Shown here: positions 22,200-33,366 of the stretch, in pieces
How the letters are laid out: every line of letters starts with the position of its first letter
Position numbering within the stretch: the first letter of the stretch is position 1
Assembly (NCBI GenBank): GCA_016648135.1
Contig: JADDOH010009980.1
Location: forward strand, 1 to 64,000
DNA length: 64,000 nucleotides
Direction of reading: 5' to 3'
From: Agrypnia vestita
Lineage: Eukaryota > Arthropoda > Insecta > Trichoptera > Phryganeidae
Notes under the pieces: generated by a model
The model's database searches: none
What the model saw: only the letters and a program-made list of their open reading frames with translations
What the model was told of the DNA's origin: nothing
Made by a program: the position numbers and the translations under genes

Positions 22200-22330
22200 A
22201 AAATATTAGAAAGAAATGCTACATACCGAAAGTCCGGGTTTGATTCCCGGTAAGATCACAATAAATCTAGCTAATTTACTAAAGCCTGGGTATTTTGTCA
22301 TGTGTTTCGCATCAGAAATTGAGACCCAAT
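22200..22330 (+). mobile_element. tRNA-derived SINE fragment
   Basis: Box B-like GGTTTGATTCCCGG at about 22231, then AGATCACAATAAATC and AAAGCCTGGGTATTTTG, matching the SINE body at 7340-7503. Box A is degenerate. Confidence 0.55.
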
Positions 22331-22587
22331 AAAAAAAATTTAGTCACTTACTCGATTTTTTTAAATAGTCATGAACTTTTTTGAATGATAATTATACAAT
22401 ATGATTGACAAAGTAACAGCTAGTGAAATAAAAAAAGTATGCATGTTCGTAAATAAAAAAATATCGACGTGTGTATCACAAATTTATGTGCTTTAAGAAG
22501 AACATATTAAAACATGTTGAATGCCATCTCCGATGAGTTGGCCACGTGGTCAAACTATTTGAAATCAGACTACAAATATACATAAAT

Positions 22588-23365
22588 GTACAGATACACA
22601 TACTCAAAACTAGCATGCCTTAACAACTGTACACACTTGCTAATTATTAGCATGCTTATTTTAAGCATGCTCATAAATGAGTCTGCTCAAAGCTAACAAT
22701 CAAACACATAGGGTCATGCTCTTATATAGAGAGGAACACTCGTTCAAAATAGAAACTTTGCACACTGAAATATAAAATTTAAGTGAACCAATAAATCAAA
22801 AAAGTTCCTGGGTTTAATCAAACACACATTACTGTCATGCTCTTGTCATAAAAATAGAGACGCTCTTCTTCATAGAAACTTTTCAAAATGAAATAGAAAA
22901 TTCAAGTGAACCAATAATCAAAATAGTTCCCGAGTTTCCGTCCGCACATTTTTGATTTTAGTTATTATAATTTTATTGTAAGATTTGGATCATTCAAGCC
23001 TTTAAATAAAGTTTCATAAACATTATTTCTTGCTATATTATTTTAAAATAGACCGAGTATTCCACAGACATTCGTGATTCCTATAATAAGTCACCAAAAG
23101 TAATGTTTTGTCATCTCCCCAACGCGCCATATATGTTTCATCTGTCGCGGACTGAGAAGATCGCATTGATAATCGATACTAGCCGCGAAAGACATTAGCA
23201 TGCTCATAAGCAAGCCTGTTCACACATGCTTAAAAGATATCCTTTTTCGTGGTGAATGACATTAGCATACTCATAAATCGAAAAAAAAACACATGCCACT
23301 AAGTAACAATGGCTTAAGAAAGTCTTAATAAGTAATAAGTATGTGTATCAGTACCTTAAGGTACT
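22588..23365. mobile_element. DNA element G1, uninterrupted inverted copy
   Basis: Opposite orientation to 16644-17908. Begins ACAGATACACATACTC and ends GTGTATCAGTACCTTAAGG. GCATGCT words crowd both ends. It preserves the site (about 22930) where the LINE entered the other copy. No transposase frame. Confidence 0.8.
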
Positions 23366-23861
23366 TTCTGATATCCCGGAACAATTGTTCATATTGGGGC
23401 CAAAAAAATCGCTTCAAAGCCACCTCTCTAAAAGTGACTCAAACGGCGATATTTGAGAACTAACTGCACGGGATAGGCGGCCTAACATGAGAGCAAAGAT
23501 TTTAGAAGCACACAATTCTTTAAAGCAAACAGAATGAAACTAATGGAATGCAGCTAACAAAATGCACTCAACAGAAGATGCAAAGATAGAGAAGAACAAG
23601 CAATATACCTACGTCTTTCCAACCTCCATGTCTAATATCCTCCTACATATAGATATATAGTAGATAAGTTATGGTCCATGGTTATTTAATGCTCGCATTG
23701 CTGTGGACATTAAAATATCATTCATCGTAGTATTAATATTGGATTGGATAGCACGCCACTGAAATGCCCTACAAATGTTGCGCATCGGATTTAAATATTT
23801 TTTGCGGTGATTTATAATTTCGATGGTTGAATGTTTTACAATACAATTTATATTTCCAGTA

Positions 23862-23990
23862 TTTTAATGGCGTGCGTTGTTGGTCCAGCATCAGGCGGAG
23901 TAGGGTGGGAGGTGCAAGGTCCGGCAGTCCTCCCTCATCACAGAAACCTCCACCACCATACTATATCAAAAGCGGTCAAATATTTCAAGA
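23862..23990 (+). other. GC-elevated segment after an acceptor-like site, possible exon
   Basis: ATATTTCCAG precedes a frame reading FNGVRCWSSIRRSRVGGARS then GSPPSSQKPPPPYYIKSG, open to 24048. A GAG|GTGCAAG donor-like site lies inside. No family recognised; may equally be a non-coding element. Confidence 0.2.
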
Positions 23991-25689
23991 TGTGTCAATA
24001 ATTGAATTTGAATTAAAAGAAGCAGTAAAATTAGTAACTCTGGAGTAGTGAGACTAGCTTCTAAATACACAATAAAATTTGAAAAGAAAGAAATTAAGAA
24101 TAAAGGAAGATGAACCGCCATGGCCCACATTCACGGATGATATTTACATGAGATTTTAATTTAGAAACAATCTCTGAGATCCTTATTAATCCATTCCATG
24201 GTCCATGGTTGATATTACACGGTGAATTTGAATCAATCAATAATAATGAGTTAAAACCATAATTAACGTATGAATTAAATGAATTATTATTTTTTGCTAA
24301 TATTGTATGGTGGAAGAACAACGAAAATTGGGGAATGCAAGACAAAGAATTCAAAATATGATTACAGATGAAATATGTCAGGCGAAGAGTGTTAAATATA
24401 ATAGAAGACCAACGTTAATGGAGGAAAGTCATTCGGAGAGTGACTGACTGAAGAGGAGCATGTTAGATGAAATAGTAGTGAATGTAAAAGGAAGAAATAC
24501 TTCATATCGCATTAACCGCTTCTATCGGCTTTTTTCTATTCTACTATCGGCCACGAAACAGTCAGCATTACCACCGTAGGGCTTAGCAGCAAACAATCAG
24601 CGGTAGTCAATTGCAGAAACTATTGGCCCTTGGCGGCCACTATCTGCTGCTACACGGCCATCATAATAATATATTCATTTTATATTCCCTTATCATTCCC
24701 TTCACTAAAAAACGCTAAACCAAAGTGATGATGACGGACTATGTTTATTGCGTATTTTTTGACAGTTTATTAAATATTTATGGGCTTAATATTACAAATG
24801 AAACTGAATATATGACCTGAAAATAGTCGCGGTGACCTAAAAATTTATGACGGAATGAGCTGTGTAAATTTCATGGGCCAGATTTCACGGGTCAGAGCGC
24901 ATCATTCGAGACTTGCAATACTTAAATATTTCGCACAACTGTCTTTAAGCTTTATGATTAAAATAAACAGTTACTTACGAGAATAATATATTCCTCTTAG
25001 TGAAAACAAATTTATTATCAAACTATATTTGATAGTCTTTGGGTCATCTTTGGCTAGATGCGTTTTCCTATCAATATTCGCACTAGTGCTAGTGCTAATT
25101 ACTAGTATAACGAGGAAATGACGACGTCCACTCACCATATATTATACTCGCACACGTTATACTCAATATTGGGGTGGTACAAAGTATCATAATGACAATT
25201 TTATCATTTCATCATTACTGTTCCGGCATTATCGATTACATCAAATAGCCGCGTCTGCCTCTCTTACCACTTGAATCAATGCACAAATTTTATTCAAATT
25301 ATTTTGCCATATATGCAATGGTTTAATACAAATAAGTGCGTCTGATATAATAGCGCTTAAAGAGATTGAATAGAGAAAATTATATATGAGTTTGCTTTTA
25401 GCTCAGATAATCAAATAATTTTAGAATCAATGCACAAATTTAATTAAAATTATTTTGCCGTATATCCAAGCGTTTAATACAAATAGATGCATCTAATATA
25501 CTCGTATTAATATGTAAAGAGATAAAAAAAAATATATAGAAAATTACTCTGGATGTCACAAAAGACAATCAGCGTTATTAATTTGTTTTGTAGCATTATT
25601 AACAGCAAATCTTTCGTACCTGAAAAAGTGTTATTAAATATTAAAAAAGTGTCATTGAATATTAAATAAATCATATATTTACATATATA
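23991..25689. other. AT-rich spacer
   Basis: A direct pair of related blocks (CAATGCACAAATTTTATTC at 25277, CAATGCACAAATTTAATTA at 25427) suggests an old duplication of about 150 bp. Nothing else recognised. Confidence 0.4.
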
Positions 25690-25869
25690 ATTGTTCTGAA
25701 CGTGTGTATGTCACTGAACTCCTTCTAAACGGTTTGGCCGATTTTAATGAAATTTTTTGTGTGCGTTCTCTTGGATGTTTTAGATCACAACTGGACCCGA
25801 CAGGTGGCGTTGCAGTTGGGTTCTAGGATTTTTTATTTTTAAAAACCAACGTTTGTCGGGTTCGCTAGT
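25690..25869 (+). mobile_element. Helitron-like non-autonomous element, 3' part
   Basis: Blocks GTCACTGAACTCCTTCTAAA, TTTGGCCGATTTTAATGAAA, AGGTGGCGTTGCAGTTGGG and GTTTGTCGGGTTCGCTAG followed by T are a repeat pattern familiar from lepidopteran genomes. A CTAG end before T fits a Helitron terminus. The 5' end is not determined and no hairpin was proven. Confidence 0.45.
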
Positions 25870-26655
25870 TATATGTATTTATTTATTTAATTAATCATTT
25901 AACAAAGTTATAAAACATCACTGATCTCTGAATGATAAATTTAATTATGAAAATATAATAATAAAAAAGTGATATTTTTAACATTTTTAATATAGTTGAA
26001 GTATTTATTTTTTCATAATTAAATCTATCTGTAAACAAAATACACATTTTACAATATATGTACGTTATTTTTTTCTCTCTCAAGTAAAAAAAAAATTTTT
26101 AATAATAAAGCCCCACTGTATATATATACTGAGGCATTTACTTTTTAATAGTAGGTACATATTTAGTTTTATCCAACCTTTTCACAATTGTTTCAAAAAT
26201 TACAAATCTGAAGTATTTTTTATACAAATCAAACGTATTGGAACCAGCCGTAGAACAAGACCTTATACCAAAAAATTTATAACGTAACGTAACGAGAAGT
26301 CTCTAGAGAATTCTAGGCTTTTCCAATGTACTATTTTAGAGCATAATGGAATGACGTAGAATCTTCGAGATAGAAAATACGGTCACGCCTGACTGATTGA
26401 CTGGAATATTGCGGCTATGGATGACTAATCCAGCATTGCGTGACGTTGCTTGGTTGTTATCAGCAATTAGTGGGTACACAGTTTCGCTACATTATTATAT
26501 CATTTATTATATATTTTATTTTTATCATACATATTAGCAACAGACCGCGAGTGAGTGACCCTGATAGATAGTATTAGTGTGGTATCTAAGTACGAAATTT
26601 TTTTTTTTTGACAATTAGAGATAATAAAATTAAGTTATTTTGTGAAATGTAATTA

Positions 26656-27078
26656 TAATCAATTAAATTTTAAGTTCAGAATATTTTGAGTATGTCCAAA
26701 TTTTTCAGAACAGAACTGGGTTGTTTGTCACAGGGACATCAATAATCAATTAATGTATATTATAGATGTCTCACAGAGACGAAACTGTATTTTTTCAAGG
26801 GAGAGTAGGTATAGAAGTCTTTTATGGGTGGCCATAGAACTTACGTCCTATCGTACGGTTGGGTTAGGTGATCACTTTACACATATGTAACGTTCGCCAT
26901 TTCCAACCATGATAGAATACCAATTGCGAACGTTACATATGTGTTAAAGTGATCACCTAAGCCAACCGTACGATACGTCGTAAGTCCTATGGCCACCCAA
27001 AAAAGACTTCTGTACCTACGCTCCCTTGAAAAAATACAGTTTCGTCTCTGTGAGACATCTATAATATACATTAATTAA
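26656..27078. repeat. Interspersed repeat R3, palindromic copy
   Basis: Arms 26746-26897 and 26926-27077 are about 90% complementary around a 28-nt centre. Each arm carries TCTCACAGAGACGAAACTG, GTACGGTTGG and GTGATCAC blocks. The other R3 end (CAGAATATTTTGAGTATG) lies at 26678. Probably two R3 copies head to head, or inverted duplication on insertion. Confidence 0.75.
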
Positions 27079-27359
27079 ATTTTAAGTTATTCGAGATATA
27101 AAATCACCGCGCAAGTGTAGCGTGCGGGGGTCCTAATGTTAATGAATCACACAGTATGTTATTATTTTAAGTTAACAGATTACGAGAACAAAATTAAATA
27201 AATGAAATTAAGGAATTAATTGATTTTATTAAATGTGTTTTTGATATACAATACACATTTCTGAAACGTCCTAAAGCAGTAAAATAACTGCTTGTAATTA
27301 AAATTGCATATAAATATCCCTACGGAGTTATTAAAAATACTAACAGGTACAGCGTGCAA

Positions 27360-27710
27360 AAAAAAAGATTTTTTCTTTGAGGATCGCGCGGCATTTTCCC
27401 GGATGGCTCCCCTGCGCCGAGTTCGACACAGTCGCAGTATTCCCGGCGAGCTCCAAGCGAGCGGAAAATTCCACGAATGCGCCCTTCAAACGTCACATAT
27501 CACGGACCAAAACACTCGCAAAGGATTGTCCCGTTTGCGGGTCTACTTTGGCCTTTTTCTTATTTGTTTGTTCCGCCCCTCGCCGCTTTCATCGGAACAC
27601 TCTGCTATCTTGTGCGGGGATGTTTTTTTTGCGCGGCATCATTTCCGGGGTTTTCTCTTCGGTCGCTGTTCCGGACCCCGGTTTTCTGAGTGGCCCTAGT
27701 ACCAGTTTAG
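27360..27710. other. CpG-rich island with overlapping ORFs
   Basis: Two overlapping plus-strand ORFs of 131 and 128 codons lie here in different frames. Neither resembles a known family and both follow base composition. Candidate non-coding element. Confidence 0.3.
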
Positions 27711-27904
27711 ACTCAAATTATATTACGGCGCACTTAAGCAGTCATTTTCATGGAAACTTTTAATGTGTTCTACCAAAATTATTCATATTTTTTTGTTATT
27801 TAACGTTTAGCTTTATTTTAATTAAACCATGTTGATTATTTGTTAACATTATTGTTTGCAATGACGATAAGGCAATCTAAATGAAAGTTAACATCGTATC
27901 AATA

Positions 27905-28092
27905 CATTTATTGAAGGTGAATTAAGACTGTCTTAATTCTAATTCTTAATTAAGATGTCTTAATTCACCTGATGAAGGAAACGGACGTTTCCGAAACATG
28001 TAGTGAAACAAGTGCTCAAATATAAGTGGAAAAAAACAATGTTCATTGTTTTATTTAATAACTTGTTCATAATGGATTTCCACAAAGTTAAC
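27905..28092 (+). mobile_element. Hammerhead-type element F10 (GGAAACG stem), single arm
   Basis: Full single arm: a short inverted repeat GGTGAATTAAGAC...GTCTTAATTCACC leads into the ribozyme-like core, then box ATAAGTGGAAAAAAACAATG and tail GGATTTCCACAAAGTTAAC at 28073-28091. Unlike the foldbacks it lacks a second core. Confidence 0.7.
27964..28007 (+). ncRNA. Hammerhead ribozyme candidate (F10)
   Basis: Stem I TTCAC (27964-27968) with GTGAA (28003-28007), five perfect pairs. CTGATGA 27969-27975, extra A27976, stem II GGAAAC with GTTTCC (six pairs, loop GGAC), GAAA 27993-27996, stem III AC(AT)GT, cleavage nucleotide A28002. All invariant core bases are present. The extra base after A9 and the two-pair stem III could limit single-molecule activity. 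Confidence 0.7.
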
Positions 28093-28439
28093 GCCGAAAC
28101 ATTCAATTATTCATCAGTTGAGTTTACAATAGTAACTAAAAAATGATCTGAGGACATACCTACATACATCCTATATCAATACTACGTACATGTATGTGTA
28201 TTGTAGTAAAATATCCACAGGTATATTATACTATTATATAATACGTTGTCATGCGTTGTAGTAATATATATAATTCAGCGGTTCCAATTATTTTTCGTTA
28301 TATTGTAACCTTAATTGTCATCTGCGAATAAGTTTCAGTCCCTGAAAATCCATGCAAACTTCTCGATATTTTCTTTAACATGTCTTATATATTGAAAAGA
28401 TATGATAAAGTATGTTAAAAAAATGTCACTAAGCTAGAG

Positions 28440-28740
28440 AATTCAACTTCATTGAATATCATCATCATCATCACTTTTGACCTCCTCAATTCTCATCACT
28501 CTTTCCTCCAGTCATCTCGGTTTAGTGCCAGCTCTCTCCAGTTCAGCAGCTCCAAGGCAGAAATGTCTTTAAGGACGTTGTCACTCCATCTTAGTTTCGG
28601 CCTTCCTAAGCTCCTTCGCCCTATCGGTCTTGAGTTCAGCAGGGACTTTGGTGCTCGATGCTCGGTCATTTATTCCACATGACCAGCCAGCGAAGTCTTC
28701 CCAGTTTTATAAATTTGGTGACGTTTAGCTCCTTAAACAG
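28440..28740 (-). pseudogene. RTE-like LINE 3' end
   Basis: The minus strand gives LFKELNVTKFIKLGRLRW, GRRSLGRPKLRW-like, and LNRDDW blocks across frameshifts, then a (GAT)n tail seen as ATCATCATC at 28460. Matches the end of RTE-like polymerases and the scrap at 653-784. Confidence 0.65.
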
Positions 28741-29689
28741 AGTATACAGCAATCATTGAAGATCACAAACTACTTTAATATTTGCCATCGTCCTAATTAT
28801 TTTTTTCCATGATAGTATTTTATCATGAAAATTTAAATTTTCGGGTGCTTTTAAAGATGGCGTAGTGTATTATCTACATAGTAAAATATGTACAATATGT
28901 GATATAGAATATTATATATTATACATCATACATCACGCTCAAAGTCTGGTCAAATTAAAAAATCGATTAAAATCACGTTTGCATTTGAGAGATGTGGTCA
29001 GAGGGAGGGTGCCTACGTATTTTAGTAGGTTCTAAAGAGCACAAATGCAAAATTTGGTTTGGATCAGTTAAAATATGCTGGATTATATTCAGAACAGACA
29101 TTCAGTATTCTATTATATTTATAGAAAAATCTTTTTTTTCATTTTTAATGTTTTCTTGTCTTCTTGATTCTAATGGCCATAATGATAACCATTATTTGAA
29201 GTTTTGTTGTTTCACTAACATTTACTGTCATTTACACACTGTTTTTTTTGTCAAGTTGTTCGTAAAAAAATAATAACATATTTTTGCCAATATGTTTGTA
29301 CTTATTTATCCAAATCCAAGCTTCTTCTTCTTTCGTGGCGTTTCACTCCTATGGGGTGTTCTTGCCACAAAACAAGTGTGTTTCTTCGTTGGCAATGGGT
29401 GTGATGGTTACGTTTTTTTTCTCTTTTATTTTAGAGATTTAAATTGGAAACGATTCGTTTTAGGATAAACATTATTCTGTGTGGATGATTCAATTGTATT
29501 AGTAATGGAAAAGGATATGGGGTACATAATGTTAGTTTATTTAAATTTTATAGATTTATACCGTTAGCTTTTAGAAATCTTGTTAACATTGGTTAATCGT
29601 GGCTGGACCAAACTCAAACATAGCACATCTTTCAGTCGAAAACGAGTGAGTTGGCAATATGAAAACCAAAGTGAAAACTGGTAACGAGC
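28741..29689. other. AT-rich spacer
   Basis: A possible LINE scrap (TTCTTCTTTCGTGGCGTTTC at 29325, minus strand) is the only recognisable block. Confidence 0.35.
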
Positions 29690-29985
29690 GCGTTTGGCGC
29701 GAATCTCCGTGGTCTAGCTTCGGGATTGTTTTTTCTTAATGCGCGCTAATGCTTAATCTGATTTGTCAGGCGGACGCAGGCCGGTCCGCGGCGCGGGCGT
29801 CGCCGCCCCTCGCCGGCTAAATATCTCGTCTCCAGCGCCCGTGAAGGGATGATACCCGCCTGCGAGGGTAATCTAATTTGGCGGAGCGCGGCCCGATCGC
29901 TTTTTATCGCCGCGCGGGCGGTGATCGACCGAGGCGGCGGGGCGGCACAGGTCCGCGCTCGTTTCGTTTAAAAAATATATTCGCG
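29690..29985. other. CpG-rich island
   Basis: Dense CGCGG/CCGCC core at 29768-29955 with CCGGCTAAATATCTCG inside. No ORF. Candidate regulatory element. Confidence 0.35.
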
Positions 29986-29994
29986 ATTAACAGA

Positions 29995-30455
29995 CTATGA
30001 AAACTATATATCAATCTTTAGCGGAATCGGTAATAAGGTATGGAATAACTAGCTGGGGTCTAACTTGCAAAACTAATATTAGAAAAATCCAACATATTCA
30101 AAATTCGGCAATAAAATTAATAAATAAAGAAAGTGCTACTAAAGATATACAGGAACTCTTCAGGAAACAAGGCTCTATGCCAATTAATGCTATCTTGTGA
30201 TACAAACTAATTACACGATATCATGAAGATGGGGCATTTAAGCATAGATTGATTCATAAACATAGTACCAGATTTACGGTTAAAGAAGGACTACGAATAC
30301 CGAAGGTCATAAATAAATATGGACAAAGAACATTAAAATATGTCATACCAAAAATATTAAATAAAATCCCATGTCGTGTCAAAATGGATATTAATAAAAA
30401 AGGGCAAAATACAGAATTAATGAATATGTTACTAAATAAAAGAGACTTAATTTGA
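29995..30455 (+). pseudogene. Jockey-like LINE RT C-terminal region
   Basis: First frame: TIYQSLAESVIRYGITSWG, IRKIQHIQNSAIKLINK, FRKQGSMPINAIL. After a stop (30198) the same frame resumes with a second block containing LRIPKVINKYGQRTLKYVIP and KILNKIPCRVK. This is the thumb and C-terminal region of jockey-like polymerases. 5'-truncated; no catalytic residues remain. Confidence 0.8.
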
Positions 30456-31049
30456 TTTTGGTAATATTTGTATTGTTTCTTGTATTGTTGTATTGTATTG
30501 TTGACTTGAATTTGAGTTTATAAGATCTATTGTAATTAGTTAATATGAATGTATTTCTGGTAACTACAATTTCATTAGATTTATATTATATATATAATAT
30601 ATATAGATATATATATATATACTATATTATAGATATATATAGAAGATATATATATATTAGTTATAGAAAACGACATAAGTTATTTATGAACTATATTAAT
30701 ATTGAAATGATGTGAAGTGTTTTATTATTATAATGACAATGAATAATTAGTGATGTTTATATTTATATATATTTCTCTTTCTCTTTCCTTAATTTTTGCT
30801 ATGTATATTTTTAATTAGCTATTTTCTTTATTTATTGCTCTTTTCTTAATTTGCTTAAAATTTTTTACTTTGTACTGAAAATTTATTTTATGTTGTTTTT
30901 TGTGTTTTCGTGTTTTCGTTTATTGTCTCTTTTATTTATAAAGTGCATAATATTTTGTAACAGTGTAACTTTCAATTGTAAAAATGAACCTTCAGATAAA
31001 CGTTAAGATTAGTTAAATGCATAAATTGGATTCTTATGTGCGCGTGTTA
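30456..31049. other. AT-rich spacer with (TA)n patch
   Basis: An imperfect TA/ATATAGA microsatellite spans about 30580-30660. Nothing else recognised. Confidence 0.6.
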
Positions 31050-31193
31050 GGCCCGGTTGTTTCAAGTTCGATCAAAGTAAGCGGTCGATAAAAGCATAGA
31101 TTTTTACGAAAACGGATCGTCTGATTGGTGGAGAACGTAAAATTTCAGTTTAAACTCTACGCTTACTTTGATCGAATTTGAAACAACCGGGCC
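31050..31193. mobile_element. PIF/Harbinger-type MITE
   Basis: 144 bp with inverted ends of about 34 bp (GGCCCGGTTGTTTCAAGTTC and its complement). TTA flanks both sides (31047-31049, 31194-31196), the 3-bp target duplication typical of PIF/Harbinger. No coding capacity. Confidence 0.8.
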
Positions 31194-32014
31194 TTAGAAG
31201 TAATACCGCCATAAAAACCGTGTGCTGTTTTGTACAATTCAATGAATTAATTTATTAACATGTACATTACAAAGTAAGTATTCAAGGCTTACATATTATG
31301 AAAGTACGTATATCAAAATAAAAATATTTAATTAATTAAAAATAACATAAAATGTTGGAACCTAGCACACAACACATAGATCACACAGTAAGTAACACAA
31401 ATTAGAATTTCCATCACTAAAATTTCTCAATCAAATGATAAAAAATCTAAAATACGCATTAAATATAGTAGAAGGAGAAGAAGGTACTGAATTGAATTTT
31501 TCTTGTACAAACAAGAGAAAGTTATACAATAAGCACATAATTTAATCACCAGTAATAACACATTATGAATTTGATCACAATTATATTCCTCATATTTAAA
31601 TTGACCCAACAAAGTTATGAACTTGTACAAAGCATCAGATTTTTTATTAGCCTTTCCTATTAGACAAATATTTAAGTGCAAATTCTGCATAATACAATCC
31701 CGTATTTAAGCGGGCAATCCCTTGCCGATTTTTAATTAAAATAATTTAAATAATAAAGAATAATATGAAATATTTTTGAAATTTCTCTATTTAATTTACT
31801 TGCTGAGATAAATAAAGACTATAAATGAAAGAATTTGTGACAATGGATGTTACAACTAAATATTATATCTAACTTAATCGGTCAAAGTTATGGATTTGTT
31901 TTCAGAAAGCATATTTATTTTTATCAAACACAAGTGCAAACTCCGCATAATATAATCACTCCTACACATGCAACATCCATTTTCTTGAGTATAACCTGAA
32001 CCCATAGAACACAA
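31194..32014. other. AT-rich spacer
   Basis: Related words near 31680 and 31940 (CAAATTCTGCATAATACAATC, CAAACTCCGCATAATATAATC) suggest a degraded duplication. Nothing else. Confidence 0.4.
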
Positions 32015-32293
32015 ATCAATTCTTTAATTTTATTCAAAAGACATGAATGATTCAAATCTTACAATAAAAATAACAAAAACTTTAATAAAAAATGTGCTTT
32101 TGGAAACTCGGAAACTGTTTTGATTTATTGGTTCACTTGAATTTCCTATTTCAGTTCGCAAAGTTTCCATTTTGAACAAGAGCGTCATGCTTAAAATAAG
32201 CATACTAATTACGAGCAAGTGTGTACAGTTGTTAGAGCATGCTAGATTTGAGCATGCTTATAAATAGGCATGTGTATCAGTACCTTAATGTAT
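32015..32293. mobile_element. DNA element G1, truncated copy 3
   Basis: Matches the right half of G1 from AAAATGTGCTTTTGGAAACTC to the end GGCATGTGTATCAGTACCTTA. Confidence 0.75.
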
Positions 32294-32334
32294 TGTTTTT
32301 TATGTATTTTGTACCCAGTATTCTTTTAGTGTCT

Positions 32335-32376
32335 CAATATATATGTATAGGAATATATATATATATATAATATATA

Positions 32377-32432
<56 letters not shown>
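32335..32432. repeat. (TA)n microsatellite
   Basis: Almost 100 bp of TA dinucleotides with minor interruptions. Confidence 0.95.
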
Positions 32433-32434
<2 letters not shown>

Positions 32435-32469
32435 AAATGTAAGTTTTCGCGAAGAGCTATCATTATTAA

Positions 32470-32690
32470 AAGGTTAGTTTTTCGTAAATTCGCGATTTGT
32501 AAAAATATTTTATTTTTGGTGCTATATTTCGGTTACACTGGGATAACCGTTCTCAAGCTGGTCTCTCTGACAGTTGAGAGTTATCTCTCAACTATCAGAG
32601 TGACCAGCTCGAGAATGGTTATCCCAGTGTAACCGAAATATAACACAAAAATAAAATATTTTTACAAATCCGCGAAGTTCCCGAAAAATA
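32470..32690. mobile_element. Foldback element F11, ribozyme relation uncertain
   Basis: Near-perfect arms (about 32505-32582 and 32586-32668). Read on the plus strand the right arm has CTCGAGAATGGTTA, loop, TAACC, GAAAT, which imitates the stem II plus GAAAC layout but lacks CTGATGA. Its flank ATTTTTACAAAT resembles the family box weakly. Confidence 0.5.
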
Positions 32691-32749
32691 ACATTTTCAT
32701 AATGCATATATATATATAAACAATATCTACCTTCAACTGGCCTCCCTTA

Positions 32750-32920
32750 AATTAATAACGGTGAGAAACGAGAGGTCTCTCGCACGCCACTGGCTCCCTC
32801 CCCCAGACACATCTCAGCGGCTGGGTGACGGGGGAGGGGGCGGGAGGAGCGGGTCCGGATTCCCATCACATTGTCATATCTCGTTTTTATTAATGCCAAC
32901 TTAACCCTGAGAGGAATTCG
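32750..32920. other. GC-rich island
   Basis: G-runs and CCCTCCCCC blocks (32795-32850) next to TATCTCG. No ORF. Confidence 0.3.
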
Positions 32921-33366
32921 GTACCGAGACTACTGGGGGTAATGCGACAGTTAAGTGCATAGTGAGAATGAATCATTTTCCCAATCTCGATAAGATCGTG
33001 CTAACCAATAGAACGTGCAAATCGTGAAGTCAATTTATTTGTAATGTAACGAATGCCAATCTTCCTAAAACTATGTTTATGTAACCACTTGGATTGGCTG
33101 AAAATAATCATTTCCTTGATCAGAGTGATAAAAAACTAATTTTAAACATAATAAATTAATATTTTGATTAAAAAAAATTTTTTTTTTTTTTTATATTTAT
33201 GGTACCTGATTGTATAAATATAAAAACACCTTGTGATTAAAATATCTGGGAAGGTGAAGTAAAAAAAAATACTGTTAGTACAATATATTAACTCAAGTGG
33301 TTATAAACTTAAAAAGCATTTAAATTTAATTTAAATGAATAATTATTAGGTTATTGGCCGCAAATA
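32921..33366. other. AT-rich spacer
   Basis: TGTAACCACTTGG at 33078 and CTCAAGTGGTTATA at 33294 are inverted and resemble foldback-family boxes, but no core is seen between them. Confidence 0.35.

Noticed and set aside
26280..26590. Third LTR-like block
   Set aside because: Some LTR-like words, but no TATA-polyA order, no TG/CA ends and no target duplication.
27304..27763. Two overlapping plus ORFs of 131 and 128 codons
   Set aside because: Both frames open over the same GC-rich stretch; neither has protein-like motifs or splice context.
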